Source of the DNA: an uncultured Pseudomonadota bacterium
GTDB lineage: Bacteria; Pseudomonadota; Gammaproteobacteria; Burkholderiales; JALYOK01
DNA length: 37,470 nucleotides
Assembly (NCBI GenBank): GCA_902826775.1
Contig: CADEHE010000023.1
Coordinates: forward strand, 1 to 37,470
Reading direction: 5' to 3'
The translations under genes and the position numbers were made by a program. Shown piece after piece: positions 1 through 8,325 of this stretch. The notes beneath the pieces are model-generated. The model was not told the DNA's origin and did no database searches. It saw only the letters and a program-made list of their open reading frames with translations. Position 1 is the first letter of the stretch. The number at the start of each line of letters is the position of its first letter.

Positions 1-80
1 GAGTCTTCACTTAAAGAAACGCAAAAACTGTCCTAACAAACGGGACCACCTCTGACCGCTTCGGCGGCGCGGGCACGAGT

Positions 81-314
81 GTGGGCTATTTTCTCTACAC
101 ACTAAAGAGCGGCGAGAAAGTCTGGGCTAAGTTCGATTCGATCTTCTCGACAGCCACTCACTCCGCCGGTTGGGAAGTAACGTATCAAGGCGTGTTCCGC
201 TTCACCGCCGGCACCGGCAAGTTCGCTGGAATTCGCGGCGGCGGTCATTACGAAGGCAAGATTACGCAAGACAAAGGCTTCGAGGAAAGCTTCGTCTGCG
301 CCGCGCAGTATTGA
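81..314 (+). CDS. Small unassigned protein, probably a 3' fragment
   Basis: The reading frame is open from about base 15, after an in-frame stop at 12-14, and ends at 314. The only start candidate, a GTG at 81, has no visible ribosome binding site, and the residues before it (for example GGAGTS) read as continuing protein. This may therefore be the 3' part of a gene cut by the window edge or broken by a frameshift near base 12. The C-terminal half alternates hydrophobic and Gly-rich stretches (FRFTAGTGKFAGIRGGGHYEG), which resembles a small beta-barrel protein. I do not recognise the family well enough to name it. A single Cys lies near the C-terminus (FVCAAQY). Confidence 0.4.
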   Translation: MGYFLYTLKSGEKVWAKFDSIFSTATHSAGWEVTYQGVFRFTAGTGKFAGIRGGGHYEGKITQDKGFEESFVCAAQY

Positions 315-672
315 AGTCGAATTCGGCAGCGCGCTCTTGCGTCACCGGTCGTTGCGGCGGCGACACTCCGGCTAGAATCTTCTGAAGTCTCTCTATGGTA
401 GTTATTTTCTAGACTATACCCCCCACGCACTACCAAAATTGTCGCTGTTAACGTCGCATCGAACTCGCCGCGATGTAGCGTGATTTCGTGCCGCTGCGAT
501 CCGCCCGAATATCGCTACGATAGTGCGCGCCAATCCGCCTTAGGCAACCCAGCCGCAGACCGCGCGTATACCTTTTCGCAGGTGGCCTCGCGCGTACCAA
601 TACAATCTGCACGACCGAGTTGGCAGCAACCGGACGTAGCATGAGCATCGATCAGGTCAACGGCATGACTTT
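315..672. other. Intergenic stretch without a convincing gene
   Basis: No reading frame here looks like a real protein. Two things can be seen. One is an AT-richer patch around 395-440 holding ACTATACCCCCCA (413-425), which resembles half of a FrmR/CsoR-type operator. The other is an 11-codon open frame at 641-676 that overlaps the start of the following large gene. No terminator with a T-run was found. Confidence 0.5.
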
Positions 673-3600
673 ATGAGACCCGAACACAGCCGCGAACACA
701 AGCGCAGTACCACCGTAGCGCGCGGGCGCATGTTCCTCAAAGCGCAGCTTGCCTGGCTACCCGGCTACCCGGCCGCGCGCGCACACGGCGGCAGCATCGA
801 CTGGCAGCCCCTTGCGGAACTAGGAACGCAGCGTCAACCCATCATTCGTCTCGATCGCAGTCACTTGCAACGGGCTACCTACACCTGGAGCAAACTGGCC
901 CATCGCTTTCCCCGCGCGCTGCCGCGCATCGTCGACGACGAAACGCGCTGGCGCGTCGCGGTCCCACAACTGCTCGAACTCCTCAAGGCCACGATTCATC
1001 ACGGCAAAGCGCTGCCCGATTCATTGCTCGGGCTGGCAGGCGCTTATGAGCGCGGCGCACGCGAGCGCGCGGCCCGTTTGGTTGAGCGGGAACCGGCGCT
1101 ACGGCCGCTCATCGATGCGCTCAGTTGGTGTTGCTTGCAAAGCCGTGGAGTGTTCGAGGCGTCCCTGGAATGGATCGAAACAGAGCGCCCACAATTCGCG
1201 CAGCTGGTCGCGCGCGCGCCCAAGGATCAGGCGATCTATGTTGCATTGCTGCTGACGCAAATTGCGCGCGCTGATGGGACTAGACGCACGCAAGCGCTGC
1301 TCGACCTTCTCGCTGATGTGCGCAGCTACACACTGTGCACACAATTGCCGGATAACTACATCGAACGCTGCGCCACATGCATCACAAAGCACGCCAGCGG
1401 CAAGCGCGCTGCCTGGCCTGATGCTAGTGCGGCCAGCGTCGCGCAGCACGCGCTCACCTTTCTGCGCTATGCCGGCGAGCAAAGTCCCGCGCCGCGCCGG
1501 CGCATGCTGGATATGTTTACGCTGCTCACGCCGCTGCCGCTATTGGATGGATGGGAAACGTGGTGGTCGGAAGCGCAGCGTCTGCTGCAACGCGGCCGCA
1601 GCTTGATGCGCGCGAGCTTTAGCGAAGCACTGCTGCATGAGCTGAACACCACCGCCAACGCCGTGCGTGAGCGTGCACGCTCGCAACCGGCGAACATTGC
1701 CCTCGCCGAGATCATCGAGAACATTAAGTTGGCCACCGCGCCGCGTTGCAGCGAGCTGTATTCCCCGCTGTTCGAACTGCTGCGGGCGCTGCCGCCTGCG
1801 AACCACACGCCATCGCAGCGCGCAGCGCTGCTGGCGCGCTGGTTGCGCTTGTTCGATTGGCACAAAGAGCGCGCGGTTGCGCTGTTGCGCGAGGCTCGAG
1901 CGTTTGCGCAAACATCCTCGCAGCAAGCCGCGCCGCCAGCGCCGCTGCCGGGCGTCGCCCAAACACGGGAAGATCCTCATGCTTGGCACTTGCTCTTCTA
2001 CGACCGCGTGCTCGAAGAGCTGGCTGATGCAAGTGCCTGGCGCATTCTGTTCGAAGCGTTGCGCCGATGTGCTGATCTTGGCATCGAGATCACCGAAAGT
2101 GGCGCACAACGCCTTATCGCGCTATGCAAGGTCACCAACGACGCCGCGCGCGCCAGCACCTATTTGCGCGAACTAACGCTCGCCAAGATCGCCGAGCATG
2201 GTTACTGGCTGAGCGAGGAACTGTTTCGCTGCGCGCAGGCGCTCGACGCGGAAGGCGACTGCTTCTCGGCGATCGTTGTCGCGTTGAGCTCCGTGGCTCG
2301 AGAAGACACTCGCAGCATCGACCCCCTTCCGGCTCTAGCTGGGCAACTCGCGCTTGCGGGCTGGCCAACGCTCGCGCGCGATCTGGTGCTCTGCGGCGAG
2401 GCACGCGCGCTGTTGCTGTCGTACGAAAAGCAGACCGCGCTGCTCGCCCTAGGAGTAAAAGCACCGTCGCCGCCCGTGCGGCCGAGCGAATCCGCGCCGG
2501 ACTGGGCGCAGCGCTATCCCGCTGCGCTGCGCCCCTCGCTTGCTCTGCTCGCCGCTGTTGCCGCCGATGCGCCGCAGCTGGCTGACCGCGTGCTCGGACA
2601 GCACTTCCCGCATCCCGCACGACTCGCACAGGAGATCGCGGCGCTGGAGCAGCGCTTGCAACAACACCCCGGCGATACGCGCCTTGCCACGCGCTTGACT
2701 AACCGGCGGAGCCAACGGCACGAACCCGCCGACCTCGCTCAAGCGCAGCTGGCCAAATTGGAGAGAAAGCTGCTGCACCTCGCCCACCTGCGCGTACTAC
2801 ATGCGTGGGACGCGCAAATCGCCCGTGATCTAGCGGCATACCTGCGCGCAACGCTGGAAGTTGCAACGCTGCCCGATTGGTTGCTGCAGCCGCGGCAAGT
2901 ACGCTTGCTTGCCGCCTTTGCGGAATTGTCGGCACCAACGCGCAGCTTGGCGTGGCGCTTGCTGCGCGCACGCTGCGCCCCACCGCCATGGCGTTTGTCC
3001 GATGATCCCGCCAACCTCGCGTTCATCGCGCGTTTGCGTTCGTTCGGTATCGATCCGAATCCTTGGCTCGATCCGCCTGCGCCCCAAGTCTTGCAAGCGC
3101 CCAATGGCAAATCCGTGTGGCTCGCTTTCGAGCATGACCCGCTGGAGATTTTTCAGATGGGCGCTCACTTTGAAACCTGCTTGAGCCCGGGCAATTACAA
3201 CTTCTTCTCTGTGTTCGCAAACGCAGCCGATATCAACAAGCACGTCATCTATGCGCGCGACAGCCACGGGCGCGTGCTCGGCCGCTGTCTGATTGCGTTG
3301 ACCGGGTGCGGCGCGCTGCTCACCTTCGCCGCCTATTGTCACGACTCGCGCTTGGGCTTCGCGGGTATGGTCGCTGGCCTGGTCGAGCGCATGGCGGAAT
3401 CGATGAAAACCGTGATCGTCCCCAGCGGCAGCGTGCCGTGCTTAGTCGCGCCGAACTGGTACGACGACGGGCCGCGCGATTTGTGTCAGCGCTTCGAATT
3501 CCTGCAGCGCGGCTCCGCATTGCAAGCCGCGCTCGAAAAGATCGACATCGAGCAGAGCGTCGCGGCGCTGGAAGCCGCGTTTGCACCGATCCCGCTCAAC

Positions 3601-4017
3601 GCCATGAGCCTGCCGCTCATACTGGAAATGCAGGTAATGAACGAGCGCCCGCAGCTCGTTGCACCGCTGCTGCGCTATCTGGAAGCCTGCAAGGGTCTGC
3701 CGGAGCAAGCCTGGATGCGCGCCGCGGCGCTCGCATTGCGCGCCGGGGAGCAGCGTTTCGCGCACCGCTTGTTGCGCGAGCGCGCCGTGCCCTACTTGTT
3801 GCGCCAGCATCGCGGCGCCGGCTATCTCGATCTGGCCGTCGTGCAGAGCCTCGTTGAAATCGACCCGTCCGCCGCGCTGCAGGTCTTGCGGCGCACGCGC
3901 CCGCGCCGCGTAAGAGACGACGCGCAGGAACGCGATCGCTATCGCATCGAGCTGCTGGCAAGCGCGCACGCCAAACTGAACCGCTCGACGCTCGCGCAGA
4001 GTTTGCGTGGCATGTGA
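673..4017 (+). CDS. Large protein of unknown function, PcfJ-like core motif
   Basis: The product is 1114 residues, has no signal peptide or membrane segment, and is rich in Ala, Leu and Arg. Residues 1-780 look like successive amphipathic helices, as in a helical-repeat solenoid. A distinct core lies at about 820-920. It contains HFETCLSPG (His832 onward), then FFSVFANAADINKHVIYARD, then GRVLGRCLIALTG and a YCHD segment. The general pattern (Cys-x-Ser-x-Gly, then a residue run pairing 'I/VYARD' with 'VLGRCL') recalls the C-terminal domain of PcfJ-like proteins, but this is by eye only. The C-terminal 200 residues are again helical. The start at 673 overlaps the stop of a short upstream frame (ATGA); an alternative ATG lies at 730. 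Neighbours give no functional clue. Confidence 0.75.
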   Translation: MRPEHSREHKRSTTVARGRMFLKAQLAWLPGYPAARAHGGSIDWQPLAELGTQRQPIIRLDRSHLQRATYTWSKLAHRFPRALPRIVDDETRWRVAVPQLLELLKATIHHGKALPDSLLGLAGAYERGARERAARLVEREPALRPLIDALSWCCLQSRGVFEASLEWIETERPQFAQLVARAPKDQAIYVALLLTQIARADGTRRTQALLDLLADVRSYTLCTQLPDNYIERCATCITKHASGKRAAWPDASAASVAQHALTFLRYAGEQSPAPRRRMLDMFTLLTPLPLLDGWETWWSEAQRLLQRGRSLMRASFSEALLHELNTTANAVRERARSQPANIALAEIIENIKLATAPRCSELYSPLFELLRALPPANHTPSQRAALLARWLRLFDWHKERAVALLREARAFAQTSSQQAAPPAPLPGVAQTREDPHAWHLLFYDRVLEELADASAWRILFEALRRCADLGIEITESGAQRLIALCKVTNDAARASTYLRELTLAKIAEHGYWLSEELFRCAQALDAEGDCFSAIVVALSSVAREDTRSIDPLPALAGQLALAGWPTLARDLVLCGEARALLLSYEKQTALLALGVKAPSPPVRPSESAPDWAQRYPAALRPSLALLAAVAADAPQLADRVLGQHFPHPARLAQEIAALEQRLQQHPGDTRLATRLTNRRSQRHEPADLAQAQLAKLERKLLHLAHLRVLHAWDAQIARDLAAYLRATLEVATLPDWLLQPRQVRLLAAFAELSAPTRSLAWRLLRARCAPPPWRLSDDPANLAFIARLRSFGIDPNPWLDPPAPQVLQAPNGKSVWLAFEHDPLEIFQMGAHFETCLSPGNYNFFSVFANAADINKHVIYARDSHGRVLGRCLIALTGCGALLTFAAYCHDSRLGFAGMVAGLVERMAESMKTVIVPSGSVPCLVAPNWYDDGPRDLCQRFEFLQRGSALQAALEKIDIEQSVAALEAAFAPIPLNAMSLPLILEMQVMNERPQLVAPLLRYLEACKGLPEQAWMRAAALALRAGEQRFAHRLLRERAVPYLLRQHRGAGYLDLAVVQSLVEIDPSAALQVLRRTRPRRVRDDAQERDRYRIELLASAHAKLNRSTLAQSLRGM

Positions 4018-4150
4018 GCGGGCGCGCATGGAACCGCCGCGCACCCGGTCTTGCCCGCGAAACGTTCAGTTTTGAACCGGCCGACACTGCGCTGCGCCGC
4101 ACCCGAGTAAAATCGAGCTTATCGCCTCGATATCGAGCGGAGATCAGCGC

Positions 4151-5977
4151 ATGACACCGCAGCCAGAGCACGCCAACGCCGACGCCGCACTCGCCACCGC
4201 ACAGTGGTTGAGCGCGTTCGCCGCCGCGCTGCAGCGGCGCGATGCGCAAGCGGCAAGCGGCCTCTTCTTGCCCGACGGGCAGTGGCGCGACATTCTCGCT
4301 TTCACCTGGCATATCTTGACCATGGACAGCGCCGCCGCGGTGCGCGCGAAGCTTGCTGAAACGATCGAGCGCGTACAGCCGCAAAATTTTCGCATTGATC
4401 CCAAGCGCACCGCGCCGCGCTGGGTACACCGCGCCGGGCGCGAGGATGTGCTGGAAGCCTTGTTCGCATTCGACACGGCGTACGGCCACGGCAGCGGCGT
4501 GCTGCGCTTGGTGCCCGATCGCAACGCGCCCGGACAAATGCGCGCGTGGACGCTTTCCACCACTTTGCAGGAATTGCGCGGGCACACGGAGGCGATCGGT
4601 GCACGCCGGCCGACGGGCCCATCGGATTTGCGCGACTTCGGCGCGGAGAATTGGGCCGATCAACGCCGCAAGGCGGCGGCCTACGCGGACCGCGACCCGG
4701 CCGTGCTAGTGATCGGCGCCGGACAGGCCGGCTTATCCGTCGCGGCGCGGTTGGGTGCGCTTGGCGTCGACACGCTTGTCGTCGACCGCAACGCGCGCAT
4801 CGGCGATAACTGGCGCAAGCGCTACCACTCGCTCACCCTGCACAACGAAGTGTTCGTCAACGATCTGCCGTACCTGCCGTTTCCGCCGACGTGGCCGGTC
4901 TACATCTCGAAAGATAAGCTCGCCAATTGGCTGGAGAATTATGCCGAAGCGATGGAGCTGAACTGCTGGATGAGCACTGAGTTCGTGCGCGGCCGCTACG
5001 ACGACAAGGCCCAGTGCTGGAGCGTAGAGCTGCGCCGCGCGGACGGTTCGCTGCGCAGCATGCGTCCGCGCCACATCGTATTCGCGATCGGCGCCAGCCC
5101 CATCGCCGCGAAGCCCGACCTGCCCGGTATGGATTCCTTCGCCGGCACCGTGATGCACTCCGAAAGCTACACCACCGGCACGCCGTGGCGCGGCAAGAAA
5201 GCCCTCATCATCGGCACCGGCACCAGCGGCCACGATGTGGCGCAAGACTTAACCGCAGCCGGTGCGCACGCGACGATCATCCAACGCAGCCCGACGTATG
5301 TCGTCAGCCTAAAAGAAGCGCAGAACGTCTACAAGATCTACACCCAGGGCATACCGGTGGAGGACTGCGATCTGATCGGCACCTCCTACCCCTACCCCAC
5401 GCTGCTGCGCGCCTACCTGGCGGCGACGGACGAATCGACGCGCAACGATAAGAAGCTGCTAGAGGATCTTGCTGCTGCCGGTTTTCGCCTCGACGTGCAG
5501 CCCAACGATTACGGCTTTCAACTGCGCTACCTGGAGCGCGGCGGTGGCTACTATTTCAACGTCGGCTGCTCGAATTTGATCATCGACGGCAAAGTCGGTT
5601 TGCTGCAGTACAGCGACATCGAACGCTTCGTGCCGGCCGGAGCGCTGCTGCGCGATGGACGAATCGAACCTGCCGATTTGATCGTGCTCGCCACCGGCTA
5701 CTTGAGTCAGCAAGAAGTCGCGCGCCGCTTGCTCGGCGATGAAGTCGCCGATCGCATCGGCCCGGTTTGGGGCTTCGACGAAGGCGGCGAGCTGCGCAAC
5801 ATGTGGCGGCGCACCCCGCAAAAAGGTTTGTGGTTCCATGCCGGCAGTCTGGCGCAGTGCCGGATTTTCTCGCGCTTTCTGGCGCTACAGATCAAAGCGT
5901 GCGAAGCAGGCTTGATCCCGCTGGCGATGCCTGAATCGAGCCAAGCGCCGCGCATCAGCGCGGCGGTGCGCGCTTAG
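4151..5977 (+). CDS. Flavin-containing monooxygenase with SnoaL-like N-terminal extension
   Basis: The 608-residue product should be a cytosolic FAD- and NADPH-dependent monooxygenase of the group B type (FMO/YUCCA/Baeyer-Villiger relatives). The FAD-binding Rossmann motif VIGAGQAGLSVA lies near residues 186-197, with a following IGDNWRKRYHSLTLH segment typical of these enzymes. The NAD(P)H motif GTGTSG lies near 355-361, preceded by FAGTVMHSESY in the position of the FMO/BVMO fingerprint. An ATG loop (VLATGYLS) follows near 515. Residues 1-140 precede the flavoprotein and resemble a SnoaL/NTF2-like fold (WLSAFAAALQRRDAQAASGLF). The start is supported by GGAG eight bases upstream. The TctC-type gene begins 57 bases downstream, so the two may be co-transcribed. 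The substrate cannot be told from sequence. Confidence 0.88.
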   Translation: MTPQPEHANADAALATAQWLSAFAAALQRRDAQAASGLFLPDGQWRDILAFTWHILTMDSAAAVRAKLAETIERVQPQNFRIDPKRTAPRWVHRAGREDVLEALFAFDTAYGHGSGVLRLVPDRNAPGQMRAWTLSTTLQELRGHTEAIGARRPTGPSDLRDFGAENWADQRRKAAAYADRDPAVLVIGAGQAGLSVAARLGALGVDTLVVDRNARIGDNWRKRYHSLTLHNEVFVNDLPYLPFPPTWPVYISKDKLANWLENYAEAMELNCWMSTEFVRGRYDDKAQCWSVELRRADGSLRSMRPRHIVFAIGASPIAAKPDLPGMDSFAGTVMHSESYTTGTPWRGKKALIIGTGTSGHDVAQDLTAAGAHATIIQRSPTYVVSLKEAQNVYKIYTQGIPVEDCDLIGTSYPYPTLLRAYLAATDESTRNDKKLLEDLAAAGFRLDVQPNDYGFQLRYLERGGGYYFNVGCSNLIIDGKVGLLQYSDIERFVPAGALLRDGRIEPADLIVLATGYLSQQEVARRLLGDEVADRIGPVWGFDEGGELRNMWRRTPQKGLWFHAGSLAQCRIFSRFLALQIKACEAGLIPLAMPESSQAPRISAAVRA

Positions 5978-6034
5978 CGCTTTAGCATGGGCGTAACCAA
6001 AGCGCCGGGGCGTCTGCATCGCGGGCGGCACTTG

Positions 6035-7012
6035 ATGAAGAGTATACCTTTGAACCTATTTATAATTCTTGTTCTTAGCTTTATCCTACCCACTGTACAG
6101 GCAGATGGCGCACCTTACCCCGCCAAAGCACTGCGCATCATTGTGCCTTTCCCTGCGGGTAGCACGGCCGATGTGCGCACGCGCCAAATCGCCAAGCCGC
6201 TGGCGCAGCGCCTGGGACAATCCGTGATCGTTGAAAACAAACCCGGCGCCAGCGGCACCATCGGCAACACCTTTGTGGCGAAAGCGCCGCCCGATGGCTA
6301 CACGCTGCTTTATGTAAACAATTCCAGCCTGAGCATTGCCCCGTATTTGCTGCGCGATTTACCCTATGACGGCGGGCGCGATCTGGCGCCGATCACGCTG
6401 CTAGCCACCGCGCCGGCGGTGTTGGTGGTCCACCCTTCGTTCGCAGCCAATTCAGTGCGCGAGTTGGCCGCCCTCGCCAAGACACAACCGGGAAAACTGA
6501 CCTACGGCGCCTCGGGCATCGGCAGCGCGCAACATCTGCCGGGAGCGCAATTCGCCAAGATGGCCAACATCGAATTGCTGCTGATCCCCTACAAGGGCGA
6601 TTCGGAAACGATGCTCGACTTGGTCAACAACCGCCTCAGCATGAGCTTCGCCACGCCCACGGCCACGCTGCCGCATTTGAAATCCGGCAAGCTCAAAGCC
6701 CTTGCCGTGACCAGCGTGAAGCGCTTGGCAATCTTGCCGAACGTGCCGACCATGCAAGAAAGCGGATTCGCCGATTACGAGTGGCACAACTGGTTCGGCT
6801 ACATGGCCCCGGCCACCACGCCGGCCGCGGCTATCGCGCGGCTGCAAAGGGAATTCGCCGCTGTCGTGCAAAGCGCCGATCTGCGAGCGGATTTCCTCAG
6901 CGCCGGGTACGAAATCATCGCCAGCACACCGGAACAGTTCACCGCGGTGGTCAAGCGCGATCAGCCGCGCTACGGCAAACTGATTCGCGACATCGGCCTC
7001 GAGCCGCACTGA
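6035..7012 (+). CDS. Bug/TctC-family periplasmic solute-binding protein
   Basis: The 325-residue product belongs to the tripartite tricarboxylate transporter receptor family (TctC/Bug), which is greatly expanded in Burkholderiales and binds small carboxylates and similar solutes in the periplasm. The N-terminus from Met at 6035 is a typical signal peptide (MKSIPLNLFIILVLSFILP, cleavage after VQA). The mature protein starts with the family pattern YPAKALRIIVPFPAGST and continues with QSVIVENKPGASGTIGN and a YGASGIGS segment. The open frame extends 16 codons further upstream, but that extension is Arg/His-rich and spoils the signal peptide. No TctA/TctB membrane genes are nearby, as is usual for orphan Bug receptors. 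Its place behind the monooxygenase hints that both concern the same compound. Confidence 0.9.
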   Translation: MKSIPLNLFIILVLSFILPTVQADGAPYPAKALRIIVPFPAGSTADVRTRQIAKPLAQRLGQSVIVENKPGASGTIGNTFVAKAPPDGYTLLYVNNSSLSIAPYLLRDLPYDGGRDLAPITLLATAPAVLVVHPSFAANSVRELAALAKTQPGKLTYGASGIGSAQHLPGAQFAKMANIELLLIPYKGDSETMLDLVNNRLSMSFATPTATLPHLKSGKLKALAVTSVKRLAILPNVPTMQESGFADYEWHNWFGYMAPATTPAAAIARLQREFAAVVQSADLRADFLSAGYEIIASTPEQFTAVVKRDQPRYGKLIRDIGLEPH

Positions 7013-7041
7013 GCGCTCAGTTGCTGCAAGCCTGCTGCGCG

Positions 7042-8325
7042 CTACTCCATGTCGTTGATGCGCCGATCCATCCACGCGATGCGTTGCGCGAGCCAGTTCT
7101 TTAAATAGCGCAATTCGCCGGTGTAGCTGCCCGCGACCACGGCGTTAGGCCAGTCGTACTGCGTCATCGACCAGCGCCGGAAATTCTCTTGATGCGAGGT
7201 GCTCAGCGTTGCAGCGAGTTGGTCGATATATGCCGGCAGCGTGTCAATCTGCGAGCGCTTGATGCTGTTCCAACGCTGGCGTACTTTCTTGGCAAACGCA
7301 GGGTCTTGGAATAGACGGTTGAACCACAGCGCTTGATCACGAATGCGCCAGCCGCGCGGGTCGCGCGCTCGGGAAAAATCGACATTCCCCGCCGCCAAAT
7401 CAAAGTCCCACGCCGGACCCATCCTAAGTTTCTGGCCGCGATCTTTGTAGAGGTATACGGAGGACACGAACGGCGCATCGACGTTCTTCACCAACTCGTT
7501 CACCAAATACCAGTTGATGAAGGTATCCACATCGAGATACGCCGCGTAACCAATCGCGGGATCGGCAAAATCGTCGCGCATCAACGTGCGCTCGAGATCT
7601 TGCAAGTAGGTCGTGATGTAAGCCTTTTGCTGATCTGTGATGCGCGAACCCGAGGGCTCCTTGAGGTTGAACAAGATCCCGGATGCTGTTACGACATAGA
7701 AGTCGCCCGGCTCAAGATTGGCCAGTTGATCCACCTCGATAAAGTAACCCCCGGTCAGCTCCGGGGCCAAGTTGTCAGAGGTGCCGATCGGCGTGATATT
7801 CACGCGGTCGGTGGCCACTTTGACATGCTCGCCCAGCAAGTAGCTGCCGAGATATTCGTCGTTGACGAACAACTCCACGTGACGCATACGCGGCGTCCAG
7901 GTCAGTCCGAGGCGCCGGCTCAGTTCAAACGCCACATCGGTCCTGACTAAGCTCTTGTCGGTGTAGTTCGCCAGCAACACCCAATCGCGATCGGCCGGCA
8001 TATCCAAGATCGGTGCCGCAACCGGCAAGCGCAGGCGAAACGGCTTCTTCGGCATCAACCAAGTCGAGTTGCCGCGGCCGCGAATCTGCGTCGCACCGTC
8101 GTACAAACCGGCGCCGTAAACCACTCGCGTGCCATCGATGATTTTCAGAGTGCCGGAAAGATAAGTATCTTTCGAAGTGATCGGTGCCGCACCGGCGGTC
8201 GTCACACGCACCACCGGCAAGCCGGTGTCGACCGGCGTGATAGCTTGCGCCTGCGCTGCCGCGCTGCACAGCAGGAGCAGCAGCGCGGCGGCATGAGCAC
8301 GGCCCAGCAGCAAGAAGCGGCTCAT
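7042..8325 (-). CDS. CotH-like kinase family protein, exported
   Basis: The 427-residue product has a signal peptide (LLLLLCSAAAQAQA) and the hallmarks of the CotH family, atypical kinases first known from spore coats and also common as secreted proteins in other bacteria. RGRGNSTW lies at 82-89, followed by KKPFRLRL and a DWVLLANYTDKSLVRTDVA segment. The metal-binding WDFD motif is at 306-309 within MGPAWDFDLAAGN. The catalytic-site pattern is therefore intact. The start codon overlaps the stop of the upstream lipoprotein gene (ATGA, 8322-8325), so the two are probably translationally coupled. It converges with the TctC-type gene, leaving 29 bases between them. The substrate is unknown; an exported protein partner is likely. 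Confidence 0.88.
   Translation of the reverse strand: MSRFLLLGRAHAAALLLLLCSAAAQAQAITPVDTGLPVVRVTTAGAAPITSKDTYLSGTLKIIDGTRVVYGAGLYDGATQIRGRGNSTWLMPKKPFRLRLPVAAPILDMPADRDWVLLANYTDKSLVRTDVAFELSRRLGLTWTPRMRHVELFVNDEYLGSYLLGEHVKVATDRVNITPIGTSDNLAPELTGGYFIEVDQLANLEPGDFYVVTASGILFNLKEPSGSRITDQQKAYITTYLQDLERTLMRDDFADPAIGYAAYLDVDTFINWYLVNELVKNVDAPFVSSVYLYKDRGQKLRMGPAWDFDLAAGNVDFSRARDPRGWRIRDQALWFNRLFQDPAFAKKVRQRWNSIKRSQIDTLPAYIDQLAATLSTSHQENFRRWSMTQYDWPNAVVAGSYTGELRYLKNWLAQRIAWMDRRINDME

Noticed and set aside
3617..4663. Minus-strand open frame of 348 codons
   Set aside because: It overlaps the 3' end of the large plus-strand gene and the 5' end of the monooxygenase gene. Its Arg/Ala-rich composition is typical of a shadow frame in GC-rich DNA.
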